64,000 nucleotides of DNA. Origin: Terrisporobacter sp. Lineage in GTDB: Bacteria; Bacillota_A; Clostridia; Peptostreptococcales; Peptostreptococcaceae. Of the stretch, positions 55,066 through 63,205 are shown one piece after another. The DNA lies in NCBI GenBank assembly GCA_029851945.1, contig JARKUZ010000088.1:1-64000 (forward strand), read 5' to 3'. Position 1 is the stretch's first letter; each line of letters begins with the position of its first letter. Made by a program: the position numbers and the translations under genes. The notes under the pieces were generated by a model. The model had not been told where the DNA came from and made no database searches. It saw only the letters and a list, made by a program, of their open reading frames with translations.

Positions 55066-57705
55066 TTATTTTATTTGGTTTTTGATAATCTCACTTGCAT
55101 AATTTAAAGCTTCATCCACCTTAGATATATCAGTCGCTCCAGCTTGCGCCATGTTAGGTCTACCTCCACCTTTACCATTAGCTATTTTAGCAACTTCTCT
55201 TACTATATTACCTGAATGTATACCTTTTTGAATTACATCATTAGTAGCAGTAACTACAAAGTTAACTTTATTATCAGCCACATTTGAAAGAACAACAACG
55301 CCACTTCCTACTTTATCTCTTAAAGTATCTGCTGTTTCTTTTAATGTATTCATATCTATATTCTCAAATTTAGCACATAATAAGTTCACTCCATCAATTT
55401 CTACTTTTGAATCAAGTAATGCATCCACTGATTGTAAGTTTAACTTAGTTTTAGTATCATGTAATTCTTTAGCTAAAGATTTATTTTCTTCCACCAAGTT
55501 ATTAGCTCTTTGAACTAAATTATCTTCTTTAGTTTTTAAAGCTACACATACATCGTTTATAATATCATCTCTTTGAGTTAAATACTCATAAACAGCATGA
55601 CCTGTTATAGCTTCTATTCTTCTTACTCCAGCAGCTACTCCACCTTCAGATAATATCTTAAATAATCCTACTTGAGAAGTATTACTTAAATGAGTTCCTC
55701 CACAAAGTTCTACTGAATAGTCTCCCATAGAAACCACTCTAACCTCATTACCATACTTTTCGCCAAACAGTGCCATAGCTCCTTTTTCTTTTGCATCTTT
55801 TATATTCATTATTTCACAATTTACATCTAATGAATTTAAAATAGCTTGATTTACTTTTTCTTCAACAAGTTTTAATTCTTCTTTAGATATTGGTTCAAAG
55901 TGAGTTACGTCAAATCTTAATCTTTCTGGTGTAACAAGAGAACCAGCTTGGTTTACATGATCTCCTAAAACTTGTTTTAAAGCTTCATGTAATAAGTGAG
56001 TAGCTGTATGGTTTCTTGCTGAAGCCATTCTTACTTCTTTATTTACTTTTGACTCAAGATTATCTTCTACATTTATAGAACCTTTTTTAACTATACCTAT
56101 ATGTTTTATAGTGTTGTTCGCACCTTTTCTAGTATCAACAACTTCGAATATAGCATTTTCATTTTCTAAAGTCCCTATATCTCCAGCTTGTCCTCCACCT
56201 TCTGCATAGAATGATGTTTCATCTAATACTATAACTGCTTTTTCTCCTTCATTTATAGTATTAACTATTTCATCTTCTTTAACTATAGCTGTTACGCGAC
56301 CTTCTTTATTTAGGTTAACATATCCATCAAATGTACTTGCTATGCTTTCATCTAATTTAGATAGTGGATCTTCTTTCCACCCTTCATCTTCCATGTTTCC
56401 TCTATCTTTTCTAGCTCTTTGTCTTTGTTCTTCCATTTCAGCATTGAAAGCTTCCTCATCTATATCAAAACCTTGCTCTTCAAGTATTTCTTTAGTTAGA
56501 TCCATTGGGAAACCATAAGTATCATAAAGTTTAAATGCCTTTTCTCCACTTAAAACTTTTTCATTGTTAGCTTTCAATTCTTCAACATAAGAATTTAATA
56601 TTTCACTACCTTGGTCTATAGTTTCATTAAATTTTTCTTCTTCTATTTTTATAACTTTTTTAACGTAGTTTTCTTTTTCAACTAATTCTGGATAAGCTTC
56701 ACCACTTACAGTTTTTACTCTGTCGAATAATCTATATAAGAAATCTTCTTTTATTCCTAATAATTTACCATGACGAGCTGCTCTTCTAAGTAATCTTCTA
56801 AGAACATATCCTCTTCCTTCATTTGAAGGTAATACACCATCTGCTATTAAGAAACTCATAGCTCTCATATGGTCAGTTATTATCCTTATCGATACATCTT
56901 TCTTAGCATCTTCACCATATTTAACATTAGCTAGATCTTCTATTCCCTCTATAATATATTTTATAGTATCAATTTCAAATATATTATCTACGTCTTGCAT
57001 TATACAAGCCATTCTTTCAAGGCCCATACCAGTATCTATATTTTTATTTTTAAGTTCAGGATAAGATCCATCTTCTTGTCTATCAAATTGAGTAAAAACT
57101 AAGTTCCAGAATTCTAAGTATCTATCACAATCACATCCTGGTTTACAGTCTGGGTTATCACATCCATACTTTTCCCCTCTATCGAAGTAAATTTCTGAAC
57201 ATGGTCCACATGGTCCAAGACCTATTTCCCAGAAGTTATCATCTTTTCCTAATCTAACTATTCTATCTTCTGGCACTCCTATTTCTTTTGCCCAAAAATC
57301 ATGAGCACTATCATCATCTAAATAAACAGTTACCCATAATCTATCAGTTGGTATATTTAAGTGTTCTGTTATGAACTCCCACGCCCATGTTATAGCCTCT
57401 GGTTTAAAATAATCTCCAAATGAGAAGTTTCCTAACATTTCAAAGAATGTACCATGTCTTGCAGTTTTACCTACGTTTTCTATATCACCTGTTCTTATAC
57501 ATTTTTGACAAGTAGACATTCTCTTGCTTGGTGGCACTTCAACTCCTGAGAAATAATTTTTAAGCGGTGCCATACCTGAGTTTATAAGTAATAAACTCTT
57601 ATCATTATTTGGTATTAAAGATGCACTTTTACCAACATAATGTCCTTTCGATTCAAAGAATTCTAAAAATCTTTTTCTAATTTCATTACAACCTAATTTT
57701 TGCAT
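55066..57705 (-). CDS. alaS: Alanyl-tRNA synthetase
   Basis: Class II synthetase charging tRNA-Ala. The N-terminal catalytic core (1-240) includes TCQKCIRTGDIENVG and TGMGLERMA, followed by tRNA recognition, the editing domain with HTATHLLHEALK and CGGTH (zinc site), and a C-terminal DHHA1 domain with KGGGRPNMAQAGAT. At 879 residues it is of normal length. The start follows AGGAGGTAAAAA. It is controlled by a T-box leader 140 nt upstream and leads the alaS-ireB unit. Confidence 0.98.
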   Translation of the reverse strand: MQKLGCNEIRKRFLEFFESKGHYVGKSASLIPNNDKSLLLINSGMAPLKNYFSGVEVPPSKRMSTCQKCIRTGDIENVGKTARHGTFFEMLGNFSFGDYFKPEAITWAWEFITEHLNIPTDRLWVTVYLDDDSAHDFWAKEIGVPEDRIVRLGKDDNFWEIGLGPCGPCSEIYFDRGEKYGCDNPDCKPGCDCDRYLEFWNLVFTQFDRQEDGSYPELKNKNIDTGMGLERMACIMQDVDNIFEIDTIKYIIEGIEDLANVKYGEDAKKDVSIRIITDHMRAMSFLIADGVLPSNEGRGYVLRRLLRRAARHGKLLGIKEDFLYRLFDRVKTVSGEAYPELVEKENYVKKVIKIEEEKFNETIDQGSEILNSYVEELKANNEKVLSGEKAFKLYDTYGFPMDLTKEILEEQGFDIDEEAFNAEMEEQRQRARKDRGNMEDEGWKEDPLSKLDESIASTFDGYVNLNKEGRVTAIVKEDEIVNTINEGEKAVIVLDETSFYAEGGGQAGDIGTLENENAIFEVVDTRKGANNTIKHIGIVKKGSINVEDNLESKVNKEVRMASARNHTATHLLHEALKQVLGDHVNQAGSLVTPERLRFDVTHFEPISKEELKLVEEKVNQAILNSLDVNCEIMNIKDAKEKGAMALFGEKYGNEVRVVSMGDYSVELCGGTHLSNTSQVGLFKILSEGGVAAGVRRIEAITGHAVYEYLTQRDDIINDVCVALKTKEDNLVQRANNLVEENKSLAKELHDTKTKLNLQSVDALLDSKVEIDGVNLLCAKFENIDMNTLKETADTLRDKVGSGVVVLSNVADNKVNFVVTATNDVIQKGIHSGNIVREVAKIANGKGGGRPNMAQAGATDISKVDEALNYASEIIKNQIK

Positions 57706-57845
57706 TTTTTACCTCCTATAATTTATCTTATATTTCCTTTTTACAAATAAAATTGAAATAAAGTTGAATACTATGTAATTTACTATATTATAGTAACTAA
57801 GTAATATATTTACCCAAAACTATTAAATATATTATCTTCACAAAA

Positions 57846-58114
57846 TAAAAAACTCGCACCTATATAAAACTATATAGGGGCGAGATATTTTCGCGGTACC
57901 ACCCTAATTATCATAATAAATATGATATCTTCGGAAAACCTTAGTTATAACGTAACTACCGTCAATCTATACTTAATTTCCAGATTGATACTCCAAGACT
58001 GCTTCAAATATTCTATCCTAGGAGTTCTCACCATCCTCCTTCTCTGCGAAGACTTCAAATATTCTACTATTTCTTTTCATTGTATTTAAGTTATTTGTAA
58101 AATTATATTTGTAT
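57846..58114 (-). promoter_or_regulatory. T-box riboswitch leader of alaS (tRNA-Ala)
   Basis: The invariant T-box sequence AGGGTGGTACCGCG is at 57892-57905 (minus strand). It is followed by a terminator stem (CTCG...CCTATATA with TATATAGG...CGAG, 57853-57884) and an A-run that becomes U-run. Upstream, stem I shows the specifier-loop hallmarks: AGUA on the 5' side (58065-58068), GAA on the 3' side (58003-58005), joined by self-pairing AATATT segments, and directly after GAA the codon GCA (58000-58002), an Ala codon. Uncharged tRNA-Ala would favour antitermination. Confidence 0.95.
57853..57884 (-). terminator. Leader terminator of the alaS T-box
   Basis: The stem CTCGC.CCTATATA / TATATAGG.GCGAG with a four-base loop is followed on the minus strand by TTTTTTATTTTG. 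It competes with the antiterminator formed by the T-box sequence. Confidence 0.88.
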
Positions 58115-58120
58115 AAAGTA

Positions 58121-58149
58121 ATTCTACTAAATTTTTAATTCATTATCAA
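58121..58149 (-). promoter_or_regulatory. Probable promoter of the alaS T-box transcript
   Basis: TTGATA (58144-58149) and TAGAAT (58121-58126) are 17 bp apart on the minus strand. The predicted start near 58114 lies about 45 nt before the AGUA of stem I. It sits immediately after the mnmA stop codon (58156), so alaS is transcribed separately from mnmA. Confidence 0.6.
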
Positions 58150-58155
58150 TAGTAT

Positions 58156-59244
58156 TTATAAACTTTTATCAATAATTCCACCACCAACAACAACATTTCC
58201 ATTATACATTACTACAGATTGTCCTTTTGTAATAGCTCTTTGTGGTTCATCGAATACTATTCTTATAGACCCCTCTCCGTTATTATAAACTGTAGCTGGT
58301 GCTGGTTTTGCAGAGTATCTAATTTTAGCCTCAACTCTTATTGGCTCAGTTATTTCATCAACTGTTATTAAATTTACATCTTTTGCAATAAGTTCCTTAC
58401 TAAATAAGTCATCATTAGAACCTAATATGACTCTATTTGTATCAGGATCTATATCAAGAACAAACATAGGCTTACCAAACGCTATACCAAGACCTTTTCT
58501 TTGACCTATAGTATAGAATACTATTCCTTTATGCTTACCTAATATATTACCTTTAGTATCTACAAAATATCCTTCTTTTATATCTTTTTTAGCATGTCTC
58601 TTAACATAATTTGCATAGTCGTTATCTTTTACAAAACAAATCTCTTGGCTATCCGGTTTATTATGCACATCTAAACCTAATTCTTTTGCTATTTCTCTTA
58701 CTTTATCTTTTTCATAATATCCGATTGGTAAAAGCGTATGCTCTAATTGATCTTGTGTCATATTATAAAGAGCATAAGTTTGATCTTTTTTATCTGTAAC
58801 AGATTTAACTAATAAGTATCTTCCTGTTTCTTCGTCTTTTTCTATTTTAGCATAATGACCTGTAGCTACATAGTCACATCCTAATTGTCTTGCTCTTCTA
58901 TATAAATCGTCGAACTTTATATGTTTATTACAAGCTATACATGGATTTGGTGTTCTTCCTTGTAAGTACTCGTCAATAAAATAATCTATAACTTTCTCTT
59001 TAAATACATCTTTAAAGTTTAATACATAAAAAGGTATCCCAATCCTTTCTGCAACACGTCTAGCATCTTCTACTGCTGCAAGAGAACAACATCCACCTTC
59101 ATTTTCGATTAAATCATATTCTTCATCATCTTGCCATAATTTCATGGTAACACCAATTACTTCATATCCTTGTTCTTTAAGTAAATATGCAGCAACAGAG
59201 CTATCTACTCCACCACTCATACCTATCATTACTCTTTTGCTCAT
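58156..59244 (-). CDS. mnmA: tRNA-specific 2-thiouridylase
   Basis: Adds sulfur to U34 of Lys, Glu and Gln tRNAs. The PP-loop SGGVDS is at 10-15, the catalytic Cys102 in TPNPCIACN, and the second Cys203 in [16 protein letters not shown] and the C-terminal beta-barrel are also present. The length of 362 is normal. It lies downstream of iscU and iscS, the sulfur source, with 165 bp spacing after the iscU terminator. Its product is the substrate of MnmH encoded at 17 kb. Confidence 0.97.
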   Translation of the reverse strand: MSKRVMIGMSGGVDSSVAAYLLKEQGYEVIGVTMKLWQDDEEYDLIENEGGCCSLAAVEDARRVAERIGIPFYVLNFKDVFKEKVIDYFIDEYLQGRTPNPCIACNKHIKFDDLYRRARQLGCDYVATGHYAKIEKDEETGRYLLVKSVTDKKDQTYALYNMTQDQLEHTLLPIGYYEKDKVREIAKELGLDVHNKPDSQEICFVKDNDYANYVKRHAKKDIKEGYFVDTKGNILGKHKGIVFYTIGQRKGLGIAFGKPMFVLDIDPDTNRVILGSNDDLFSKELIAKDVNLITVDEITEPIRVEAKIRYSAKPAPATVYNNGEGSIRIVFDEPQRAITKGQSVVMYNGNVVVGGGIIDKSL

Positions 59245-59360
59245 TTCATTATCACCTCATTCTCTATATTATATATATTTTTCATAATTTTTAAAAGCAT
59301 ATTTTTAATTGTTCAAAATTTGTCTAATTTATACATAGTTCTTTAATTAAGATTTTGTCC

Positions 59361-59392
59361 ATAAAAAAATCTTTGGGCTAGCCCCAAAGATT
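59361..59392 (-). terminator. Intrinsic terminator of the iscR-iscS-iscU transcript
   Basis: A 10-bp stem AATCTTTGGG / CCCAAAGATT (59368-59377 and 59383-59392), loop CTAGC, followed on the minus strand by a T run, 18 nt past the iscU stop. Confidence 0.9.
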
Positions 59393-59409
59393 CTTTATTA
59401 AACATTTTC

Positions 59410-59853
59410 TTAGTCTTCTTCTATATCATGGTGATGATCATGATCATCATCTATAACTACACCATCTAATTCAGGTATATGAATGTTATTTTTATTCGCA
59501 TAATCTATTAACGCTGCTTTTATAGCTTGCTCTGCTAATACTGAACAGTGCATTTTTACTGGTGGTAATCCATCTAATGCTTCTGCAACAGCTTTGTTCG
59601 TAACAGCTAAAGCTTCATGTATAGTTTTTCCTATTACCATCTCAGTAGCCATTGATGAAGAAGCTATTGCTGATCCACATCCAAATGTTTGGAATTTACA
59701 GTCTTTTATTACTTCATCTTCTATATCAAGATATATTCTCATTATATCTCCACATTTAGCATTTCCTACTTCTCCAACACCACTTGCATCTTCTATTTGT
59801 CCAACATTTCTTGGATTTAAGAAATGATCCATTACTTTATCACTATATTGCAT
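59410..59853 (-). CDS. iscU: Iron-sulfur cluster scaffold IscU/NifU-like protein
   Basis: Scaffold on which IscS-derived sulfur and iron are assembled. The three ligand cysteines are Cys34 (NAKCGD), Cys59 (FGCGSAIASSS) and Cys103 (KMHCS), with Asp36 as the usual fourth residue. The core is 130 residues. The extra tail DGVVIDDDHDHHHDIEED is unusually rich in His and Asp and may bind metal. It is 77 nt after iscS. Confidence 0.95.
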   Translation of the reverse strand: MQYSDKVMDHFLNPRNVGQIEDASGVGEVGNAKCGDIMRIYLDIEDEVIKDCKFQTFGCGSAIASSSMATEMVIGKTIHEALAVTNKAVAEALDGLPPVKMHCSVLAEQAIKAALIDYANKNNIHIPELDGVVIDDDHDHHHDIEED

Positions 59854-59930
59854 AATTCTGTCCTCCTAACAATATTCATTGTTTAATTTTTCCTTAATTT
59901 ATATTTTATAATTACTCTGTTTTATATTAA

Positions 59931-61124
59931 TTATTTATTATTTTGTTCTTTTAAATAAGTTTGATATAAAGGTGAGAATGATCTAAGTCTTTCTATTACA
60001 CCTGGTAAGTTTTCTAAAATGTAATCTATATCTTCATCAGTTGTAAAGTCACCTACAGTAAGTCTTAAAGAACCATGTGCCCATTCATGAGTTAGTCCTA
60101 TTGACATTAAAACATGTGATGGATCTAGAGAACCAGATGTACAAGCTGAACCACTTGATGCAGCTATTCCTAATTGATCTAGTAATAATAGTATTCCTTC
60201 ACCTTCGATAAATTCAAATGAGAAGTTTGCATTGCCTGGTAATCTATTAGTTCTATGGCCATTTAATCTTGTATGAGGTATTCTTTCTAATACACCTTCT
60301 ATTAATTTATTTCTAAGTCTTGTTAATTCTTCTATGTGATTTTGCATATTTTCTTTAGCCATTTCAGCCGCTTTACCGTATCCAACTATTGCAGGAATAT
60401 TTTCAGTACCAGCTCTTTTTCTTCTTTCTTGAGCTCCACCATGAATTAGGTTGTGTATTTTTACACCTTTTTTCATGTATAAAGAACCTATACCTTTTGG
60501 TCCATATATTTTGTGTCCAGACATACTCATTAAGTCTACACCTAATTCTTTAACATCAACTGGTATATTTCCAGCAGCTTGAACAGCATCTGTATGCATT
60601 AATGCACCATGCGCATGAGCTATTTCAGTTATTTCTTTTATTGGTTGTATTGTTCCGATTTCATTATTAGCATACATTATACTTACTAATATTGTAGTAT
60701 CTTTTATTTCTCTTTTTAATTGTTCTAAATCTACTATACCATCTGCGTCTACATCTAAATAAGTAACTTCAAATCCATGTACTTTTTCTAAGTATTCACA
60801 AGTATGAAGTATAGCATGATGTTCTATTTTGCTTGTTATTATATGATTTCCTTTATTTTTTCTTGCAAAAGCTGCTCCTTGTAATGCCCAGTTATCACTT
60901 TCAGTACCACCGTTAGTAAAGAATATTTCATTTGGATCCGCATTTACAAGTGATGCTATTTGTTTTCTAGCTTTGTCTAAAGCTGTCTTAGTTTCCCTTC
61001 CGAATAAGTGAAAACTTGAAGCATTCCCAAAATAATCAGTTAAATATGGCATCATTTCATCTAACACTTCTTTTTTTACTGGAGTAGTAGCTGAATAATC
61101 CATGTATAATCTTCTTTTTTCCAT
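59931..61124 (-). CDS. iscS: Cysteine desulfurase
   Basis: PLP enzyme that takes sulfur from cysteine for Fe-S clusters and tRNA thiolation. The PLP lysine is Lys205 in SMSGHKIYGPKG. The persulfide-carrying Cys328 is in SSGSACTSGS within a mobile loop, the group I (IscS-like) form. HTDAVQAAG is the family signature. The length of 397 is normal. It follows iscR by 14 nt. Confidence 0.97.
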   Translation of the reverse strand: MEKRRLYMDYSATTPVKKEVLDEMMPYLTDYFGNASSFHLFGRETKTALDKARKQIASLVNADPNEIFFTNGGTESDNWALQGAAFARKNKGNHIITSKIEHHAILHTCEYLEKVHGFEVTYLDVDADGIVDLEQLKREIKDTTILVSIMYANNEIGTIQPIKEITEIAHAHGALMHTDAVQAAGNIPVDVKELGVDLMSMSGHKIYGPKGIGSLYMKKGVKIHNLIHGGAQERRKRAGTENIPAIVGYGKAAEMAKENMQNHIEELTRLRNKLIEGVLERIPHTRLNGHRTNRLPGNANFSFEFIEGEGILLLLDQLGIAASSGSACTSGSLDPSHVLMSIGLTHEWAHGSLRLTVGDFTTDEDIDYILENLPGVIERLRSFSPLYQTYLKEQNNK

Positions 61125-61138
61125 AGTATAGTCATCTC

Positions 61139-61609
61139 CTATTTTTTATTATTCATTAAGTTTGTTATATCAAACTCTTTAATTTTTATGTCATTATTTC
61201 TCTTCATATAATCATCAATCATATCTTGAAGTGTAATTGAGTTTAGTACTTCTTCAATACCTTGTTTTAATTTTTCCCAAACTATTTTTGTAGAACAATC
61301 ATTTGAGTTTTCACAAGAATTTTCATCTATTATACATTGAGACAAAGCCACCGGACCTTCTAATATATTAAGTACATCTCCCACTGTTATTTTCTTGGGA
61401 TCCTCATTCAAAAGATATCCACCCTGAGCTCCTCTTACACTTTTTATTAATTGTGATTTCTTTAGAGTCGAAAATATTTGTTCTAAATATTGCTCTGGTA
61501 TTTTTTGCTTACTGGCAATTATATTTAAAGGGATAGGCCCTTCATCTGCATGTAGAGATAATTCAAATATTGCCTTAAGCCCGTATTTACCTTTAGTTGA
61601 TAATTTCAT
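61139..61609 (-). CDS. iscR: Rrf2-family Fe-S cluster regulator
   Basis: A 156-residue winged-helix regulator. MKLSTKGKYGLKAI opens the helix-turn-helix, and KSVRGAQGGYLL is the wing. Cys92, Cys99 and Cys105 (SQCIIDENSCENSNDC) form a C-x6-C-x5-C cluster-ligand motif, near the C-x5-C-x5-C of E. coli IscR, so an Fe-S-sensing role is inferred. The alternative is CymR-type control of cysteine metabolism, but CymR lacks these Cys. The ATG at 61609 follows GAGGGTGATAAAA; the upstream GTG in frame is part of that site. It heads the iscR-iscS-iscU operon and probably controls its own promoter. Confidence 0.9.
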   Translation of the reverse strand: MKLSTKGKYGLKAIFELSLHADEGPIPLNIIASKQKIPEQYLEQIFSTLKKSQLIKSVRGAQGGYLLNEDPKKITVGDVLNILEGPVALSQCIIDENSCENSNDCSTKIVWEKLKQGIEEVLNSITLQDMIDDYMKRNNDIKIKEFDITNLMNNKK

Positions 61610-61644
61610 TTTTATCACCCTCTATGTCAAATACAATTCCTACT

Positions 61645-61693
61645 AAAATAGTATGAATTTCTTTGACTATATTGTATTATTTCATACTATTTT
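61645..61693. promoter_or_regulatory. Inverted repeat operator in the iscR promoter
   Basis: AAAATAGTATGAA (61645-61657) and its exact complement TTCATACTATTTT (61681-61693) are separated by 23 bp. A near copy of the right unit, ATTATTTCTGACTATTTTT, is at 61701-61719, 24 bp further upstream. They overlap the spacer and flank of the sigma-A promoter, as expected for autorepression by the Rrf2 protein. Confidence 0.6.
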
Positions 61694-61699
61694 TGTCAA
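61671..61699 (-). promoter_or_regulatory. Sigma-A promoter of iscR
   Basis: A perfect -35 TTGACA (61694-61699) and -10 TACAAT (61671-61676) with a 17-bp spacer on the minus strand, about 60 bp before the start codon. Confidence 0.88.
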
Positions 61700-61770
61700 G
61701 ATTATTTCTGACTATTTTTATCAGAATTAAAATTTCATTATCCCAACTTCAATATTATATATACCCAGAA

Positions 61771-61811
61771 AAAAATAAAGATAACTCAAAATTTAAATTA
61801 TCTTTATTTTT
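61771..61811 (-). terminator. Intrinsic terminator of the acetyltransferase gene
   Basis: A 14-bp stem, AAAAATAAAGATAA / TTATCTTTATTTTT, with a 13-nt loop, just downstream of the GNAT stop codon. Confidence 0.78.
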
Positions 61812-61823
61812 ACAAGTTTTAAT

Positions 61824-62600
61824 CTAGCAATATTTATATATACTCCAATTTCCTATTTTTTCAAACCCCAACATTCTATAAATATTACTTGCTTTTTCAT
61901 TATCACAAAACAGACAAGGTACTTTATTTTCTTCTAATAATTCATTGCATATTTTAATAATACATTTAGTAGCAAATTTACGATTTCTATATTTAGGATG
62001 AGTTCCAACCCCTATTATCATTGCATTATCCCTATTTTCTGAAGTACTTTTAGCCATAGATACAACTTTACCTTCTCTCTCAATACAGTATCCTCTTCCA
62101 GTTTTCAAACTAGACTTAACGCTATCTACTGTCGTGTTTTCAAATTCATCAATCTCTTCATACAGTTTTACTACTTTGTTTAAATTTCCAAATCTAATTT
62201 TTTTTAGCTTCACTCCGTCTTCTCTATAAGAAGGCAATAAATTTATATTTACTAATTTAAATATATTTACTTTTCTATATCTAACTAAATTTAACTTTGG
62301 CTCTAACATTTCTAATACTTCAGATTTTCCGCAAACTTCTTCACATCCACTATCATTTATAAATTGAGCAAACTCGTCCACATCAAAATCATCATAAGCA
62401 TAAAAAATTATAAATTCAAAGCATTTTAATAAAATTCCTTTAATTTCTCCTTTATCATCTATACCTCCATAAATACTAAAAAAGAAACTATCATATCCAT
62501 ACCTTTCTATATCCCCCAATAAAAATATATTAACTTCTTTTTCTTTATTTAAGTATTTGATAACCCTTTTATGATAACTACTATTAAGCCTTTGAATCAT
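61824..62600 (-). CDS. GNAT-family acetyltransferase
   Basis: A 258-residue protein with a C-terminal GNAT fold. Acetyl-CoA-binding motif A is IIGVGTHPKYRNRKFATKCI, with R/K-x-x-R-x-x-x-A in place of the strict Q/RxxGxG/A, and motif B includes NEKASNIYRMLGFEKIG. The N-terminal half (about 1-130) is a divergent GNAT-like or partner domain with FLLGDIERYG. The substrate is unknown. The ATG at 62600 is preferred because GGGGGA is spaced well for it and too close to the ATG 6 nt upstream. The gene is monocistronic and divergent from the SASP-like gene. Confidence 0.8.
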   Translation of the reverse strand: MIQRLNSSYHKRVIKYLNKEKEVNIFLLGDIERYGYDSFFFSIYGGIDDKGEIKGILLKCFEFIIFYAYDDFDVDEFAQFINDSGCEEVCGKSEVLEMLEPKLNLVRYRKVNIFKLVNINLLPSYREDGVKLKKIRFGNLNKVVKLYEEIDEFENTTVDSVKSSLKTGRGYCIEREGKVVSMAKSTSENRDNAMIIGVGTHPKYRNRKFATKCIIKICNELLEENKVPCLFCDNEKASNIYRMLGFEKIGNWSIYKYC

Positions 62601-62856
62601 TAACATTCCCCCTGATATTTTTTACCTTAATATAATATATTTAACTTACATCAATGATTAACCTTTTTATAAATCTAAAAAATATATCTCTATATTTAAT
62701 CATATGTGTATTTAATCCTACTTGCAATTAAAACATTACTTACTATATATGTAGAAAAAGTCAAAAAATTATAAATTTTTATTGGTAATGTTTTATAAGA
62801 ATTTAAAAAAATATAAAACAAATAATAAGTTTATAATAATGTAAAGGAGTGTAAAA

Positions 62857-63072
62857 ATGACTAATAAAAAAAGACCTAGCACAAAAAAAATGAAGGACTA
62901 CGAAAATGAAAAAATGGAAATAGCTAAGGAATTAGGTACAAATGATCCTTACGATACGATAGTTAATGCAAAAATTGCATCTCAAGATGAGGCTATAAAT
63001 AGTAGCAAGACCATGACTAAAAGACATAATTTACACAATTTCGAAAAAACTAAAGGTCGTAAAGATATATAA
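62857..63072 (+). CDS. Small basic protein resembling alpha/beta-type SASP
   Basis: A 71-residue Lys- and Asn-rich protein. EIAKEL (21-26) in KMEIAKELG matches the GPR protease site of alpha/beta-type small acid-soluble spore proteins (EIAxEL/F), and MTKRHNL (53-59) resembles their second conserved segment MTKRLV. The middle, with DPYDTIVNAKIASQDEA, lacks the usual GGDTTAR, so this may be a divergent minor SASP. If so it coats spore DNA and is degraded at germination. The start follows TAAAGGAGTGTAAAA. It is closed by a 19-bp terminator. Confidence 0.6.
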   Translation: MTNKKRPSTKKMKDYENEKMEIAKELGTNDPYDTIVNAKIASQDEAINSSKTMTKRHNLHNFEKTKGRKDI

Positions 63073-63083
63073 ATAATATTATA

Positions 63084-63129
63084 AAAGTCTATTAAAAATA
63101 GATACTTTCATCTATTTTTAATAGACTTT
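63084..63129 (+). terminator. Strong terminator after the SASP-like gene
   Basis: A perfect 19-bp stem (63084-63102 with 63111-63129), AAAGTCTATTAAAAATAGA and its complement, with an 8-nt loop. It is the longest stem in the window. Confidence 0.88.
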
Positions 63130-63205
63130 ATTTATTTTTATTATTTACAATTTTAGCATTTTATAGAAATATAATATTTTAAAATTATATACTATTATAT
63201 TATTT

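Noticed and set aside
63060..63205. Searched for a 6S RNA near rarA, as in some Bacillus genomes
   Set aside because: The region contains only the terminator of the SASP-like gene; no long bulged hairpin of 6S type was seen.
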